Of a stretch of DNA of 64,000 nucleotides, positions 18,417 through 27,624 are shown one piece after another (the first letter of the stretch is position 1; every line of letters begins with the position of its first letter). The notes beneath the pieces are model-generated. The model worked only from the letters and a program-made list of their open reading frames with translations, was not told the DNA's origin and ran no database searches. The translations under genes were made by a program, and so were the position numbers. The stretch lies in assembly GCF_001439925.1 (NCBI RefSeq), contig NZ_LMBV01000003.1:62001-126000 (forward strand), read 5' to 3'. This DNA comes from Peribacillus muralis (GTDB lineage: Bacteria; Bacillota; Bacilli; Bacillales; DSM-1321).

Positions 18417-19463
18417 TTATACCATTTCTGATTCAATATAATGCAGTATCAGATTCGCTGTATGTTTTAGTGAAGAGATATGGGTCCTCTCAAAGGCATG
18501 GGAAGCATCGATTCCCGGTCCGATCAAAGCGTGTACCACATCATAGCCAGCCCGAATTGCAGCGGAAGCGTCCGATCCATAATAGGGATAAATATCGACA
18601 CGGTAATCGACCTCATTTGCTTGGGCAAGTGAGACAAGATACTGACGCAATTTATAATGATAAGGACCTGAGGAGTCTTTTGCGCAGATCGAAACGCTGA
18701 ATTCATCCGTCGCTTGGCCATCACCGATCGCTCCCATATCGACCGCCAAATATTCGACTGTTTGCTCAGGGATATTGGAATTGCCGCCATAGCCGATTTC
18801 TTCATTGTTGGAAATCAGGAAATGGGTCGTATTTGCCAATTTTATCTTTCCTGCTGAAATGAGGTCCATGATATGAAGAAGGATGCCGACGCTCGCTTTA
18901 TCATCCAAATGCCTTGATTTCAAAAAGCCTGTATCCGTCACTTCCACCCTCGGTTCAAAGGAGACGAAATCGCCAACGGAAATGCCAATCGCCTCTGTCT
19001 CCGCTTTCGTTTTCACGACAGCATCTATACGGACTTCAATTGTCTCATCATCACGCTTTGCATCCCCAGCATGTTTATAGACGTGGACAGACGTTTGATT
19101 GATTAAAATGGTCCCAGTGATAACGGTTCCATCTGCCTTATGGATTTTACAATATTCCCCCTCCACTGAATTCCAGCGGAAACCGCCGATCATCGTCAAT
19201 TTCAAGCGGCCATTCGGCTTGATTTCTTTAACCATCGCTCCCAGCGTATCGACATGAGCCGTCAGCAAACGATGTTTGTCATCATTCTCGCCCTTTAATG
19301 AAGCAAGTAATGCACCTTTGTTGGTGATCACGTATGGAATCTTCCTTTTCTCCATGAACTCGGTAACGTATTTAATCGCTTCCTCCGTATATCCAGAGGG
19401 ACTTGGTATCGTCACTAACTCTTTTATGTAAGATACGATTTCCTTTTCATTAATCATGCTCAT
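18417..19463 (-). CDS. M42-family aminopeptidase
   Basis: About 348 residues of the glutamyl aminopeptidase/endoglucanase-like M42 family, which trims peptides in the cytoplasm with a two-metal site. Seen in order: the His in TAHVDT, the bridging Asp in RHLDDKAS, the catalytic Glu pair in SNNEEIGYGG, the Asp in VDMGAIG, and the late His in SHAFERTH. I place the start at the ATG giving MSMINEKE, with GGGAGAG upstream. The open frame reaches 19517 but without a ribosome site. B. subtilis YhfE is a likely relative. Confidence 0.88.
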   Translation of the reverse strand: MSMINEKEIVSYIKELVTIPSPSGYTEEAIKYVTEFMEKRKIPYVITNKGALLASLKGENDDKHRLLTAHVDTLGAMVKEIKPNGRLKLTMIGGFRWNSVEGEYCKIHKADGTVITGTILINQTSVHVYKHAGDAKRDDETIEVRIDAVVKTKAETEAIGISVGDFVSFEPRVEVTDTGFLKSRHLDDKASVGILLHIMDLISAGKIKLANTTHFLISNNEEIGYGGNSNIPEQTVEYLAVDMGAIGDGQATDEFSVSICAKDSSGPYHYKLRQYLVSLAQANEVDYRVDIYPYYGSDASAAIRAGYDVVHALIGPGIDASHAFERTHISSLKHTANLILHYIESEMV

Positions 19464-19519
19464 ATATCTCTCCCTTCCTCTTTGTTCATTATATCTTTTC
19501 ATGGCAGCTTTTAACATAT

Positions 19520-19546
19520 TAAAAGACCGCCAAAAGACGGTCCTTT
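19520..19546 (-). terminator. terminator of the 46-aa gene
   Basis: GACCGCC-AAAA-GACGGTC hairpin. On the minus strand it is followed by TTTTAATA. Confidence 0.65.
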
Positions 19547-19553
19547 AATCAAT

Positions 19554-19694
19554 CTAATCAATGATACGGCCTATGAAAAGCACGATCCCCATCACCAAGG
19601 TCGTAATCCCGTAAAGAGAAATATTCTCGATATTCATTTGCCTTTTTCCCTTATCGCGCCATACTTTATAGATCCCACTATCTTCATTACCCAT
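19554..19694 (-). CDS. 46-aa small membrane protein, hypothetical
   Basis: Begins MGNEDSGIYKVWRDKGK and has a C-terminal hydrophobic helix (YGITTLVMGIVLFIGRIID). The ATG follows AAGGGGG with good spacing, and a hairpin follows the stop. Size and layout suggest a single-pass membrane peptide with the N terminus inside. No function recognised. Confidence 0.65.
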   Translation of the reverse strand: MGNEDSGIYKVWRDKGKRQMNIENISLYGITTLVMGIVLFIGRIID

Positions 19695-19727
19695 AAAGAA
19701 CCCCCTTGATGATGAAAGTTCATCTTA

Positions 19728-19916
19728 CTACTTTAACTGCCTTTGCTTATTGGACATTTCCTTCATATATTCCAAAAAGGCAATTCTCTTCTCGTCTGGA
19801 TAGGCTACAATGTCGTCAATGATTTCCTCTTCTAACGGTTTCAATAAACGGCCAACCGATTCCGTAAACAATATTTCTAACTCTCTCTTTGTTTCCTTAG
19901 GATTTCTCACTTCCAT
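19728..19916 (-). CDS. 62-aa charged hypothetical protein
   Basis: A helical, acidic/basic protein with no membrane segment (MEVRNPKETKRELE at the start, KEMSNKQRQLK at the end). The ATG is chosen because GGAAGGG lies 8 nt upstream; an in-frame GTG at 19925 lies inside that site. It precedes the 46-aa gene by about 30 bp in the same direction, so the two probably form a small operon. Family not recognised. Confidence 0.65.
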   Translation of the reverse strand: MEVRNPKETKRELEILFTESVGRLLKPLEEEIIDDIVAYPDEKRIAFLEYMKEMSNKQRQLK

Positions 19917-19978
19917 CCATATCACCCTTCCAATTACTTACTATTATCTATATAACCTTTATCCACTGCATTAAAACG

Positions 19979-20012
19979 CAAAAAATCGGCCGCCCATGCA
20001 GGCAGCCGATTG
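19979..20012 (-). terminator. opp operon terminator
   Basis: AATCGGC(C/T)GCC stem around CATGCA, followed on the minus strand by TTTTTTGCG, directly after the oppA stop. Confidence 0.9.
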
Positions 20013-20027
20013 GATGAATCACGTAAA

Positions 20028-21791
20028 TTATTTCGTTACACCTACATTATGCCATTGATACTGGCGGCCTGCAAGATAATCATACCCTGTAACGCGCTCA
20101 TTCACTCCAGCCAATTGATAACGGAATAATGTCGGTATGATAGGAACCTCATCATGAATCAATTGTTGCCACTCATTATACGTATCGATCCGATATTGAT
20201 CATCGAAGGCTTCCTCTGAAATCCCTTTCGCAAGAAGCTCATCATTTTTTTCACTGGTCCAGCGTGTATAGTTAAATTCTGCAGATCTAGACCATAAACC
20301 AGATGGATCCGGATCGGAACCTACGCCCCATGCAGCTTGATAAATATCAATTTTGTCAGAATCCTTTTTCAATTGGTTGTAAAATGAATTGAACTCTTGA
20401 AGCCTTCCATCCTGCAATTGAACGTCCAAACCTACTTGTTGCCATTGTTGGATATAATATTTAGCAAGTGGCTCAGATACATCGGATCCGCTCATGGAAG
20501 CAAAATTGATCTTGAACTCTTTCCCATCCGCATCTTCACGAAGGCCGTCATTATTTGTATCTTTAAATCCTGCTTCATCCAAAAGTTTTTTAGCTTTTTC
20601 AGGATCATATTCATACGGTTTTACATCTTTATTGTTATATTTGAAGTTCGGTGTAATGACAGTGTTGGCAGGGAAGCGAAGGCCCTTGTACATTTTCTCG
20701 CCGACTTCTTCATTATTGATGGCATATGCCATCGCCTGACGAAGGCGTTTGTCTCCGAATTTTGGTTTCTCATCCATGATATTTTCTTCTTTTTCCTTAT
20801 CATATCGGCCGAAATTGAAGCCAATATACGTATAAGCCAATTCAACTTTCCCTAGTAATTCGACATTGTCCAATTCCTTGGCCTGATCATATTGCTCAGC
20901 CAGTACCTCCGCCACATCAAGGTCACCATTTTCCAATGATTTAACGACGACGGACGGATTGACGACTTTCAATGTGACACTGTCCAATTTAGGTTCACCG
21001 CGATAATAATCCTTGTTCGCTTCGAATTCGACAGCTTCGCCTTGAACGATTTTCTTCACTTTGAAAGGTCCAAAACCAATTGGATTTTTGCGAATTTTAT
21101 CTGAAGATTCCAGCTCTGCAATCGGAACGTCCTTTAAGTAATCTTTATGAAGCGGATATGTCCATAGTCCAGTCGTGACGGAAGGATTTCCTTTCTTGAA
21201 AGTGAACGTGATTTTCTTACCATCCACTTTAATGCCTGAAATGTTATCGGCCTTCCCGGCATGATACTCTTCCATTCCTTCGATTAAAGCCATTTGTTCA
21301 TCATAGCGTACACCCTTATACTCCTTGCTTCCGATCACAAGATAGGCATATTCCAAATCTTCACCAGTCACAGGCTTTCCATCATGCCAATTAACATTGT
21401 CTTTAATCGTAAGCGTCACTGTTTTATGATCGTCTGAAATCTCATAAGAAGCGGCACCTTCATTCGTGAATACATAATCTTCATCTGTATCCAATAAATC
21501 TTCATCAAAGAATGTGATAACTTGGTTATCGGGATCGCCTTGATAGAAAACTTTATTCAGGATACCTTCAAACGGTGTATCCGATACCAACCCATATGTC
21601 AGGTGGCCACCTTTGATTGGCTTCCCTTGATTAGTTGTCTTTGTCGAGAATTTAGTCGTATCAACCTGTTCGACAGCTTTGCCCTTTTTCTCTTTCGTTG
21701 ATGTTTTCTCCGTATCATTCGAACATGCCGCAAGCAACAGAGACGAAATAGCCAATGCACTCAATACCTTACTATAGCCTTTGATCTTCAT
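20028..21791 (-). CDS. oppA: oligopeptide ABC transporter, substrate-binding lipoprotein
   Basis: 587 residues. The signal peptide ends in a lipobox LLLAAC (Cys23), followed by an SBP_bac_5 domain that captures peptides outside the cell. The start MKIKGYSKV follows GGGGAGTGTG. It is the last gene of the operon (D-F-B-C-A). The opp/app label is by family: the gene order differs from both the oppABCDF and appDFABC operons of B. subtilis, so exact peptide specificity is open. Confidence 0.9.
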   Translation of the reverse strand: MKIKGYSKVLSALAISSLLLAACSNDTEKTSTKEKKGKAVEQVDTTKFSTKTTNQGKPIKGGHLTYGLVSDTPFEGILNKVFYQGDPDNQVITFFDEDLLDTDEDYVFTNEGAASYEISDDHKTVTLTIKDNVNWHDGKPVTGEDLEYAYLVIGSKEYKGVRYDEQMALIEGMEEYHAGKADNISGIKVDGKKITFTFKKGNPSVTTGLWTYPLHKDYLKDVPIAELESSDKIRKNPIGFGPFKVKKIVQGEAVEFEANKDYYRGEPKLDSVTLKVVNPSVVVKSLENGDLDVAEVLAEQYDQAKELDNVELLGKVELAYTYIGFNFGRYDKEKEENIMDEKPKFGDKRLRQAMAYAINNEEVGEKMYKGLRFPANTVITPNFKYNNKDVKPYEYDPEKAKKLLDEAGFKDTNNDGLREDADGKEFKINFASMSGSDVSEPLAKYYIQQWQQVGLDVQLQDGRLQEFNSFYNQLKKDSDKIDIYQAAWGVGSDPDPSGLWSRSAEFNYTRWTSEKNDELLAKGISEEAFDDQYRIDTYNEWQQLIHDEVPIIPTLFRYQLAGVNERVTGYDYLAGRQYQWHNVGVTK

Positions 21792-21810
21792 ATCACACAC
21801 TCCCCTTTTT

Positions 21811-22716
21811 TTATCCTCTTCTTTGTCTTGCATCGGCGGCGCGTTTTAACGCTTGACCAACAAAATTTATACTCAGCATCAGCACTAAAATCATGAGCGA
21901 TGCGGGTACCCATATCCACCATTTGTTTTCCAAAACATCTGGATTTCGAGCATAACTGATGAGCGTACCGAGACTCGGTGAGCTCTCTGGAAGACCGAAT
22001 CCTAAGAAAGTCAAACTGGATTCTAAGCCAATATTGCCAGCGAGGTTCAAAATGAAGTTAACGATGATCAATGAACTCACATTGGGGAGAAGTTGAAAAA
22101 GAATGATTTTCCAATGCGGCGTCCCGAGTGTCTGTGAGGCGTGGATATAGTCCAGCTCACGCTCTGACAAAGCCTTTGAACGGATCAGCCGTGCCTTTCC
22201 TGTCCATAGGAACATCGTCATGATCAAGATGAAAACATAAACATTGAACACAGGTACAATCGTTACTACAACAACGATGAACATCAATTGCGGCAAGGCG
22301 ATCACGAAATCGATAACACGCATGATCACATTATCGGTAGCGCCGCCAAAGTAACCAGCTAGGAGCCCTAATGTCAGACCGATGATGGCCGTGAACAAGG
22401 TGATGAACAAACTGATCGTGAACGAGTTCCTTGTCCCGACGATCAATTGGCCGAACACATCCCGCCCCCCATAATCGGTTCCAAGCCAATAATCTGAAGA
22501 TGGTTCCAAATAAATGGAGAGAAAATCGACCTTGGCAATTTCCTTGGCATCCATAAAGAACGACGCACCGTAAACGAAAATTAATATAGCTGCCAATGTG
22601 ATTAAGGAGCCCATGGCAAGCTTATCTCTTTTGATTTCCTGCCAGATGATTTTCATCCCTGAGGGGCTTACATCTTGCACTTGTACGTTCTTTCTTGTTT
22701 CTACTTTCATTTCCAT
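21811..22716 (-). CDS. oppC: oligopeptide ABC transporter permease, OppC type
   Basis: About 301 residues with an N-terminal OppC_N segment and five to six membrane helices. The EAA-like loop linking to the ATPases is seen around LGTPHWKIILFQLLPN. The start is uncertain between the ATG giving MEMKVETR, chosen here, and a GTG at 22725 three codons earlier; GGAGCGGGGTGAG lies just upstream of both. It follows the OppB gene by 16 bp. Confidence 0.9.
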   Translation of the reverse strand: MEMKVETRKNVQVQDVSPSGMKIIWQEIKRDKLAMGSLITLAAILIFVYGASFFMDAKEIAKVDFLSIYLEPSSDYWLGTDYGGRDVFGQLIVGTRNSFTISLFITLFTAIIGLTLGLLAGYFGGATDNVIMRVIDFVIALPQLMFIVVVVTIVPVFNVYVFILIMTMFLWTGKARLIRSKALSERELDYIHASQTLGTPHWKIILFQLLPNVSSLIIVNFILNLAGNIGLESSLTFLGFGLPESSPSLGTLISYARNPDVLENKWWIWVPASLMILVLMLSINFVGQALKRAADARQRRG

Positions 22717-22732
22717 ACGACTCACCCCGCTC

Positions 22733-23698
22733 CTATTCTATCCGTATGCGCGGATCAACCGCACTAAGTATGATGTCTGAAAGAAGTGTGCCAAGCAGAG
22801 TGGCAAAGCCCGTCATCATGACGATAGCCGTGACAACGCTGAAATCCCTCAGATTCACTGAACTAAGGAAGAGCTGCCCAAGACCCGGATAACTGAAAAT
22901 GGTCTCGATTATGACAGAGCCACCAATCAATCCGGTAATTTCGTACCCTAAAAAGGCCGCGATCGGCAAAAACGAATTTCTCAGAATATGCCGGGAATAT
23001 ACATTTGATTCAGGCACCCCCTTCGAACGGGCTGTCCTGACGAAATCCTTAATTTTGTTATCAATGATTTCATTACGCAAATATTGGATCGTGCTTGTCG
23101 TGGCAATTAAAGCCGTACTTAAAGCCGGTAAAATCAAGTGATTGATCTTACTTACAACATAGGCGAACGTTCCTTCATCCACCTTTGAATCCACACTGCC
23201 CCCAGACGGTAACCAATCAAGGGCAAAGCCGAAAATGAATAACATAATTAACGCAAAAATGAATATCGGTGTGCCAAATCCTAGATAGCTATAACCGGTA
23301 ACGGTTTTATCCACCCATGTATCGTTATACCTGCCACTAAGTATGCCTAACGGAATTGCGAGCATATATGTAAAGATGAGCGTGACGAATGCCAGGAACA
23401 CCGTGTTCCAAAGCCTGTCCTCGATAACATCCATAACCGGTGTTTTATGCGTATAAGATATACCGAAGTCTCCTTGTACAGCATTTGCTGCCCATCTTCC
23501 ATATTGTTGATACCAAGGATCATTCAATCCAAGTTCTTCCCTGATCCTATCAAGCTCGGCCGGATTGGAATTAGGGTTGAGTTCCTGCCCTGACAGGGCA
23601 TCTCCCGGCATGGCTTTTGCCATCATGAAAACGATGATGCTTAATAAAAAGAGCTGCGGAATCATAACTACTAAACGTCTGAGGATAAACTTCCACAT
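22733..23698 (-). CDS. oppB: oligopeptide ABC transporter permease, OppB type
   Basis: 321 residues with six membrane helices. Typical OppB features are the N-terminal FILRRLVVMIPQL, the periplasmic-loop motif MPGDALSG, and the EAA loop near RSKGVPESNVYSRHILRN. The ATG follows AAGGAGGTGGAAAGG. With OppC it forms the membrane channel. Confidence 0.92.
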   Translation of the reverse strand: MWKFILRRLVVMIPQLFLLSIIVFMMAKAMPGDALSGQELNPNSNPAELDRIREELGLNDPWYQQYGRWAANAVQGDFGISYTHKTPVMDVIEDRLWNTVFLAFVTLIFTYMLAIPLGILSGRYNDTWVDKTVTGYSYLGFGTPIFIFALIMLFIFGFALDWLPSGGSVDSKVDEGTFAYVVSKINHLILPALSTALIATTSTIQYLRNEIIDNKIKDFVRTARSKGVPESNVYSRHILRNSFLPIAAFLGYEITGLIGGSVIIETIFSYPGLGQLFLSSVNLRDFSVVTAIVMMTGFATLLGTLLSDIILSAVDPRIRIE

Positions 23699-23713
23699 AT
23701 CCTTTCCACCTCC

Positions 23714-24640
23714 TTAATGTAATGCGACTCTATGTGTTGGTGAGATTGGCTTCAAATCATAGGCCCGTCCATCCTCATCAAAAAACTTCGAATAGGAAGA
23801 TTCATATTCTGCCGTAAGTTTTTTTCTCAGCTTCACCTTTTCCCCACGAACTTCCGGCTCTAAATCAGGAATGGCGGCAATCAAGCGTTTCGTATAAATA
23901 TGTTGGGGGTTTTCATAGATTTCATCGCTTTTGCCTTCCTCTACCAATCTACCGCGATACATAACACCCATTCGGTCACACATATGCCGGATGACACCTA
24001 GATCATGTCCGACGAATAAATAGGTCAAATTGAACTCAGTTTGAAGATCCTGAAGAAAATTCAGTACCTGAGCCTGTACGGAAACATCCAAGGCCGATAC
24101 CGGTTCATCCGCTATGATCAATTTAGGTTTCAATGTCAATGAGCGGGCAATTCCAATCCGCTGTCGCTGTCCCCCTGAAAATTCATGAGGATATTTAAGT
24201 ATCGATTCCGGACTGAGACCAACCTTGTCGAGGAAGTCCTGAACGATTTTCTTTTCCTCTGCAGGAGATAGCCGTTCAAAATTCCTCAACGGTTCAGCAA
24301 TGATGTCCAGTACCCTCTTCTTTGGATTCAATGATGAATACGGGTCTTGGAAGATCATTTGAATATCTTTTCTGAATGGTTTAATCTCTTTTCTACTTAG
24401 ACCCGCTAAATCCCTGCCTTCAAATAGGATTTGCCCCGATGTCACATCATTTAGCTTGACAACTGCCTTGCCTGTCGTCGACTTGCCGCTTCCCGATTCT
24501 CCGACCAAACCATATGTTTCCCCTTGCTGCAATTCAAAGGAAACGCCGTCCACTGCCTTTACGTGATCGACCACCCTTCGAAAAAAACCGCCCCTAATTG
24601 GGAAATGCACTTTTAAGTTATCTACTTTGAGTAATGTCAT
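23714..24640 (-). CDS. oppF: oligopeptide ABC transporter ATPase, OppF type
   Basis: 308 residues. Walker A GESGSGKST, Q-loop QDPYSSLNP, signature SGGQRQRIGIARSL and Walker B LIIADEPVSALD are all intact, and the C-terminal oligo_HPY extension is present. The start MTLLKVDN is chosen over upstream in-frame codons, which lie inside oppD. It overlaps the oppD end by 23 bp, indicating translational coupling. Confidence 0.92.
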   Translation of the reverse strand: MTLLKVDNLKVHFPIRGGFFRRVVDHVKAVDGVSFELQQGETYGLVGESGSGKSTTGKAVVKLNDVTSGQILFEGRDLAGLSRKEIKPFRKDIQMIFQDPYSSLNPKKRVLDIIAEPLRNFERLSPAEEKKIVQDFLDKVGLSPESILKYPHEFSGGQRQRIGIARSLTLKPKLIIADEPVSALDVSVQAQVLNFLQDLQTEFNLTYLFVGHDLGVIRHMCDRMGVMYRGRLVEEGKSDEIYENPQHIYTKRLIAAIPDLEPEVRGEKVKLRKKLTAEYESSYSKFFDEDGRAYDLKPISPTHRVALH

Positions 24641-25643
24641 GGGTCGATTCATCTCCTTCAGCTTGGAAATAAAATTGTTTATAGCAGGTACAACGTACGA
24701 AATGACCCTTGTCCACTTCATGAAGCTGAGGTCTCTCTTCATGAGCATGCTTAGAAATCCAAGGAATCCTGTCTTGGAAACGGCATCCAACCCTATCCAT
24801 TTTTGCAATCGATGGTACGATCCCCTCAATAACATGCAATCGGTTTTTCTCATGCGTTGCCGAAGGAATCGAATTCAACAACGACCTCGTATATGGATGC
24901 AGCGGATTGCTGAATATTTCCTTGACACTTCCCATTTCCACTACTTGACCCGCATACATGACAACGATCCTGTCCGCAACCTCGGCCACGACGCTCAAGT
25001 CATGAGTAATTAAAATGATCCCCATCTTTGTCCTTGTTTGGATATCCTTCAGCAAATCGAGTATTTGCGCTTGAATCGTGACATCCAGGGCAGTCGTAGG
25101 TTCATCGGCAATGACAAGAGCTGGATTGCAAGCGATGGCAATCGAGATCATCGCCCTTTGCCGCATCCCGCCCGAGAGTTCATGCGGATATTGCTTATAT
25201 GTCCGTTCAGGGTAAGGAATTCCGACCTGTGTTAACAGTTCGATCGTTCTTTGCTTTTTTTCATCCTTGGAAAGGCTTGTATGATAATCAAGATTTTCCT
25301 CGATTTGTTTTCCAATCGTCATAAGCGGATTCAAAGCCGTCAAAGGCTCCTGGAAGATCATCCCCAATTCCTTACCGCGAACTTTATTCATTTGAGTATC
25401 ATTCAGCTTTAGCAGGTTTTGGCCGTTATAATGGATCGTTCCTTCGGATTTAGTCCTCAGCTTGTTATGCAGCTGCATAATGGATAACGCTAATGCACTT
25501 TTTCCACAACCTGATTCTCCAACAACGGCCACAATTTCGTTTTCAGCCACCGTAAACGAAACATCATCCACAGCAGCATGATATTTGTTTCCGATTCGAA
25601 ATGAGGTAGTCAGATTCTCTATTTTCAGAATAGCTTTATTCAT
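24618..25643 (-). CDS. oppD: oligopeptide ABC transporter ATPase, OppD type
   Basis: 341 residues and the first gene of the operon. Walker A GESGCGKSA, signature SGGMRQRAMISIA and Walker B LVIADEPTTALD are seen. The C-terminal domain carries a cysteine cluster (VGCRFQDR... VRCTCYK); such clusters in OppD/DppD homologues can bind an iron-sulfur cluster. The ATG follows AGGGGGAGCAAGG. Confidence 0.92.
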   Translation of the reverse strand: MNKAILKIENLTTSFRIGNKYHAAVDDVSFTVAENEIVAVVGESGCGKSALALSIMQLHNKLRTKSEGTIHYNGQNLLKLNDTQMNKVRGKELGMIFQEPLTALNPLMTIGKQIEENLDYHTSLSKDEKKQRTIELLTQVGIPYPERTYKQYPHELSGGMRQRAMISIAIACNPALVIADEPTTALDVTIQAQILDLLKDIQTRTKMGIILITHDLSVVAEVADRIVVMYAGQVVEMGSVKEIFSNPLHPYTRSLLNSIPSATHEKNRLHVIEGIVPSIAKMDRVGCRFQDRIPWISKHAHEERPQLHEVDKGHFVRCTCYKQFYFQAEGDESTHDITQSR

Positions 25644-26138
25644 CCTTGCTCCCCCTAAACTATTTTATCGGGAAAATAATTAATCTTCTGATAATTAGTT
25701 AAGATTTTAATCAATTTTTACCATTAATTCAATAGTTTTTATACAAATTTATTACAATTATTTAACTATTTATAATTTTAGGAATAATTTTCTTATACTT
25801 CAAATCATTTTCTTTATAACTGTTATACAGTAAAGTTTTGAAGTGAGATTCATTGCCTAGAAAAAAAAATTCCAGATTAATTATTTGAAAATAACTATTT
25901 CTTCGTTCATACTTATTTCTGTTACTTGTCATTTTACGTATCTCAGATTAGTTTCGGTATGATTATTTTGATATTTCAGAAAAATTAGTATATTTGTAAG
26001 AGTATCATAAAAAAGGCATTTCCTTCATATATATTTCAAAACTTTTTTATTAAAACACCTTATTTTCAAAACAAGCAATGAAACCTTTTCAAAACCCATT
26101 CGTATGAAACGTTAGAAAATAATTCTTGAGGTGATAAA
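25644..26138. other. very AT-rich divergent regulatory region
   Basis: 495 bp of strongly AT-rich DNA between oppD (leftward) and the Bax-inhibitor-like gene (rightward). No ORF. It holds several CodY-like boxes (25682-25696, and weaker matches at about 25787-25801 and 25971-25985) and should hold both promoters. Confidence 0.55.
25682..25696. promoter_or_regulatory. CodY-like box upstream of opp operon
   Basis: AATCTTCTGATAATT matches the CodY consensus AATTTTCWGAAAATT at 13 of 15 positions, 39 bp upstream of the oppD start codon. CodY represses peptide transport operons in B. subtilis when branched-chain amino acids and GTP are plentiful. Binding here is inferred. Confidence 0.55.
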
Positions 26139-26774
26139 ATGTATTCACATACTGTACAAACCTATATGCCATCCGTCATGCGGACGTTCGCGCTATCACT
26201 CGCTATCTCAGTAATGGGGATGGCCATCGGCACGTTTGTTCCTCCAGCCTTGTTCCTTCCATTAGCGATTCTGGAGATTGCCATGTTGATTGGGGCATTC
26301 ATCATGCGGAGGAAAAAAGCGATCGGATACACATTTCTGTATAGCTTCACATTGATTTCCGGGATCACCACCTACCCGATCATCGCACACTACCTGGCCG
26401 CTGCCGGGGCAAATGTTGTGATTTTAGCCGGTGTGACGACGACAGTGGTATTTGGCGGCCTGGCCATTTATGCTACTACCACGAAAAGAGATCTTTCTTT
26501 CTTGGGAGGAATGCTATTAGCCGCTTTGCTTGCTTTAGTGGTCATTAGCATTTTCAATATTTTCTTTCCCTTAAGCTCAACAGCCATGTTGGTCTTTTCA
26601 TTTATTGGGATTTTAGTTTTCAGCGGATATATTTTATATGATTTCAATCGAATGAAGCATTACGGTGTAACCGCCGAAGAAGTTCCGCTCATGGCCTTGA
26701 ATCTTTATCTTGATTTCATCAATCTTTTCATAAGTATCTTACGGTTTTTTGGTATTTTGGCAAGTGATGACTAG
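26139..26774 (+). CDS. Bax inhibitor-1/YccA family membrane protein
   Basis: 211 residues with seven hydrophobic segments, the size of B. subtilis YetJ, a pH-sensitive calcium leak channel of the BI-1 (TMBIM) family. Seen are the family-type late segment GYILYDFNRM and the final helix LNLYLDFINLFISILRFFG. The ATG follows TTGAGGTGAT. Role in calcium or stress handling is by family only. Confidence 0.88.
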   Translation: MYSHTVQTYMPSVMRTFALSLAISVMGMAIGTFVPPALFLPLAILEIAMLIGAFIMRRKKAIGYTFLYSFTLISGITTYPIIAHYLAAAGANVVILAGVTTTVVFGGLAIYATTTKRDLSFLGGMLLAALLALVVISIFNIFFPLSSTAMLVFSFIGILVFSGYILYDFNRMKHYGVTAEEVPLMALNLYLDFINLFISILRFFGILASDD

Positions 26775-26825
26775 TACTGAATGGATCGACGCTTGGTTGG
26801 CAGCCAAACGTCTTTTGCCGATAAA

Positions 26826-26870
26826 AAGACCAAATCACTAATTGATTTGGTCTAGGATCTTTATTTTTTA
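26826..26870 (+). terminator. BI-1 gene terminator
   Basis: GACCAAATCA-CTAAT-TGATTTGGTC stem, then a T-rich tail ending TTTTTT. Confidence 0.75.
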
Positions 26871-26914
26871 ATTATGAGCGTCTCTAAATCTGTTTCATAT
26901 CCAATTAAATTAAA

Positions 26915-26951
26915 AAAGGTTCGAAAGGGAAACCTCTCTGAAACCTTTTTG
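26915..26951 (-). terminator. terminator of the thioesterase gene
   Basis: AAAAAGGTTCGAAAGG... CTCTGAAACCTTTTT imperfect hairpin with A- and T-runs, followed by GTCTACAAACTGG. Confidence 0.65.
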
Positions 26952-26972
26952 TCTACAAACTGGCCAAATCAC

Positions 26973-27530
26973 TCAACGATTTGGTTCATTTTTATATAAT
27001 CCCGGATTCGATTGATCGGTCCACGGTAATTTCACGCCAAAGGTGCTTGCAATGAACTGTGTATCTTCTCTTCTTTTTTTTCTGATTTGTGCCCGTTGTT
27101 TTGCCGATTCATTTAAATTGATTTCCATTTCGGTCTCAGGAACCAGATTTGGAACTGGCATAGGCTTGCCTTGTTCATTAATGGCGACAAAGGTCAAAAA
27201 GGAAATGACGCATAAATTGCGATCTCCTGTAACTAAATCCTCAGCAATCACTTTTACGATGACTTCCATGGATGTCCTGCCCGTATAGGTCACGAAGCTT
27301 TCCAGACAAACTGCATTTCCTTCGTGGATAGGGTGCAAAAAATCAACCGAATCAGTCGAAGCGGTAACTACGGTGCTTCTTGCATGACGCATGGCGGAAA
27401 TAGCCGCTACATCATCAATATATGCCATTAACTTGCCTCCAAACATCGTTCCCATATTATTTGTATCGGGAGGGAGGACAAGGCTTGTTTTTATGACCAA
27501 AGAGTCCCGGCAATGCTTTTTTTCTTCCAT
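26973..27530 (-). CDS. acyl-CoA thioesterase, hotdog fold (YkhA type)
   Basis: 185 residues of the cytosolic acyl-CoA thioesterase family, hydrolysing acyl-CoA to fatty acid and CoA. The motif NNMGTMFGGKLMAYIDDVAAI carries the catalytic Asp of this group, and TASTDSVDFLHPI follows. The C terminus is a basic tail (QIRKKRRED). Monocistronic, with its own terminator. Confidence 0.9.
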   Translation of the reverse strand: MEEKKHCRDSLVIKTSLVLPPDTNNMGTMFGGKLMAYIDDVAAISAMRHARSTVVTASTDSVDFLHPIHEGNAVCLESFVTYTGRTSMEVIVKVIAEDLVTGDRNLCVISFLTFVAINEQGKPMPVPNLVPETEMEINLNESAKQRAQIRKKRREDTQFIASTFGVKLPWTDQSNPGLYKNEPNR

Positions 27531-27624
27531 GGTGATTGCACTTCCTTCATGTCTGATTTCTCACTAGTTAACTTTATCTAATTCTCACAGGTAAAGCAAT
27601 ACAGATGACTATTTTCCTGCTTGA

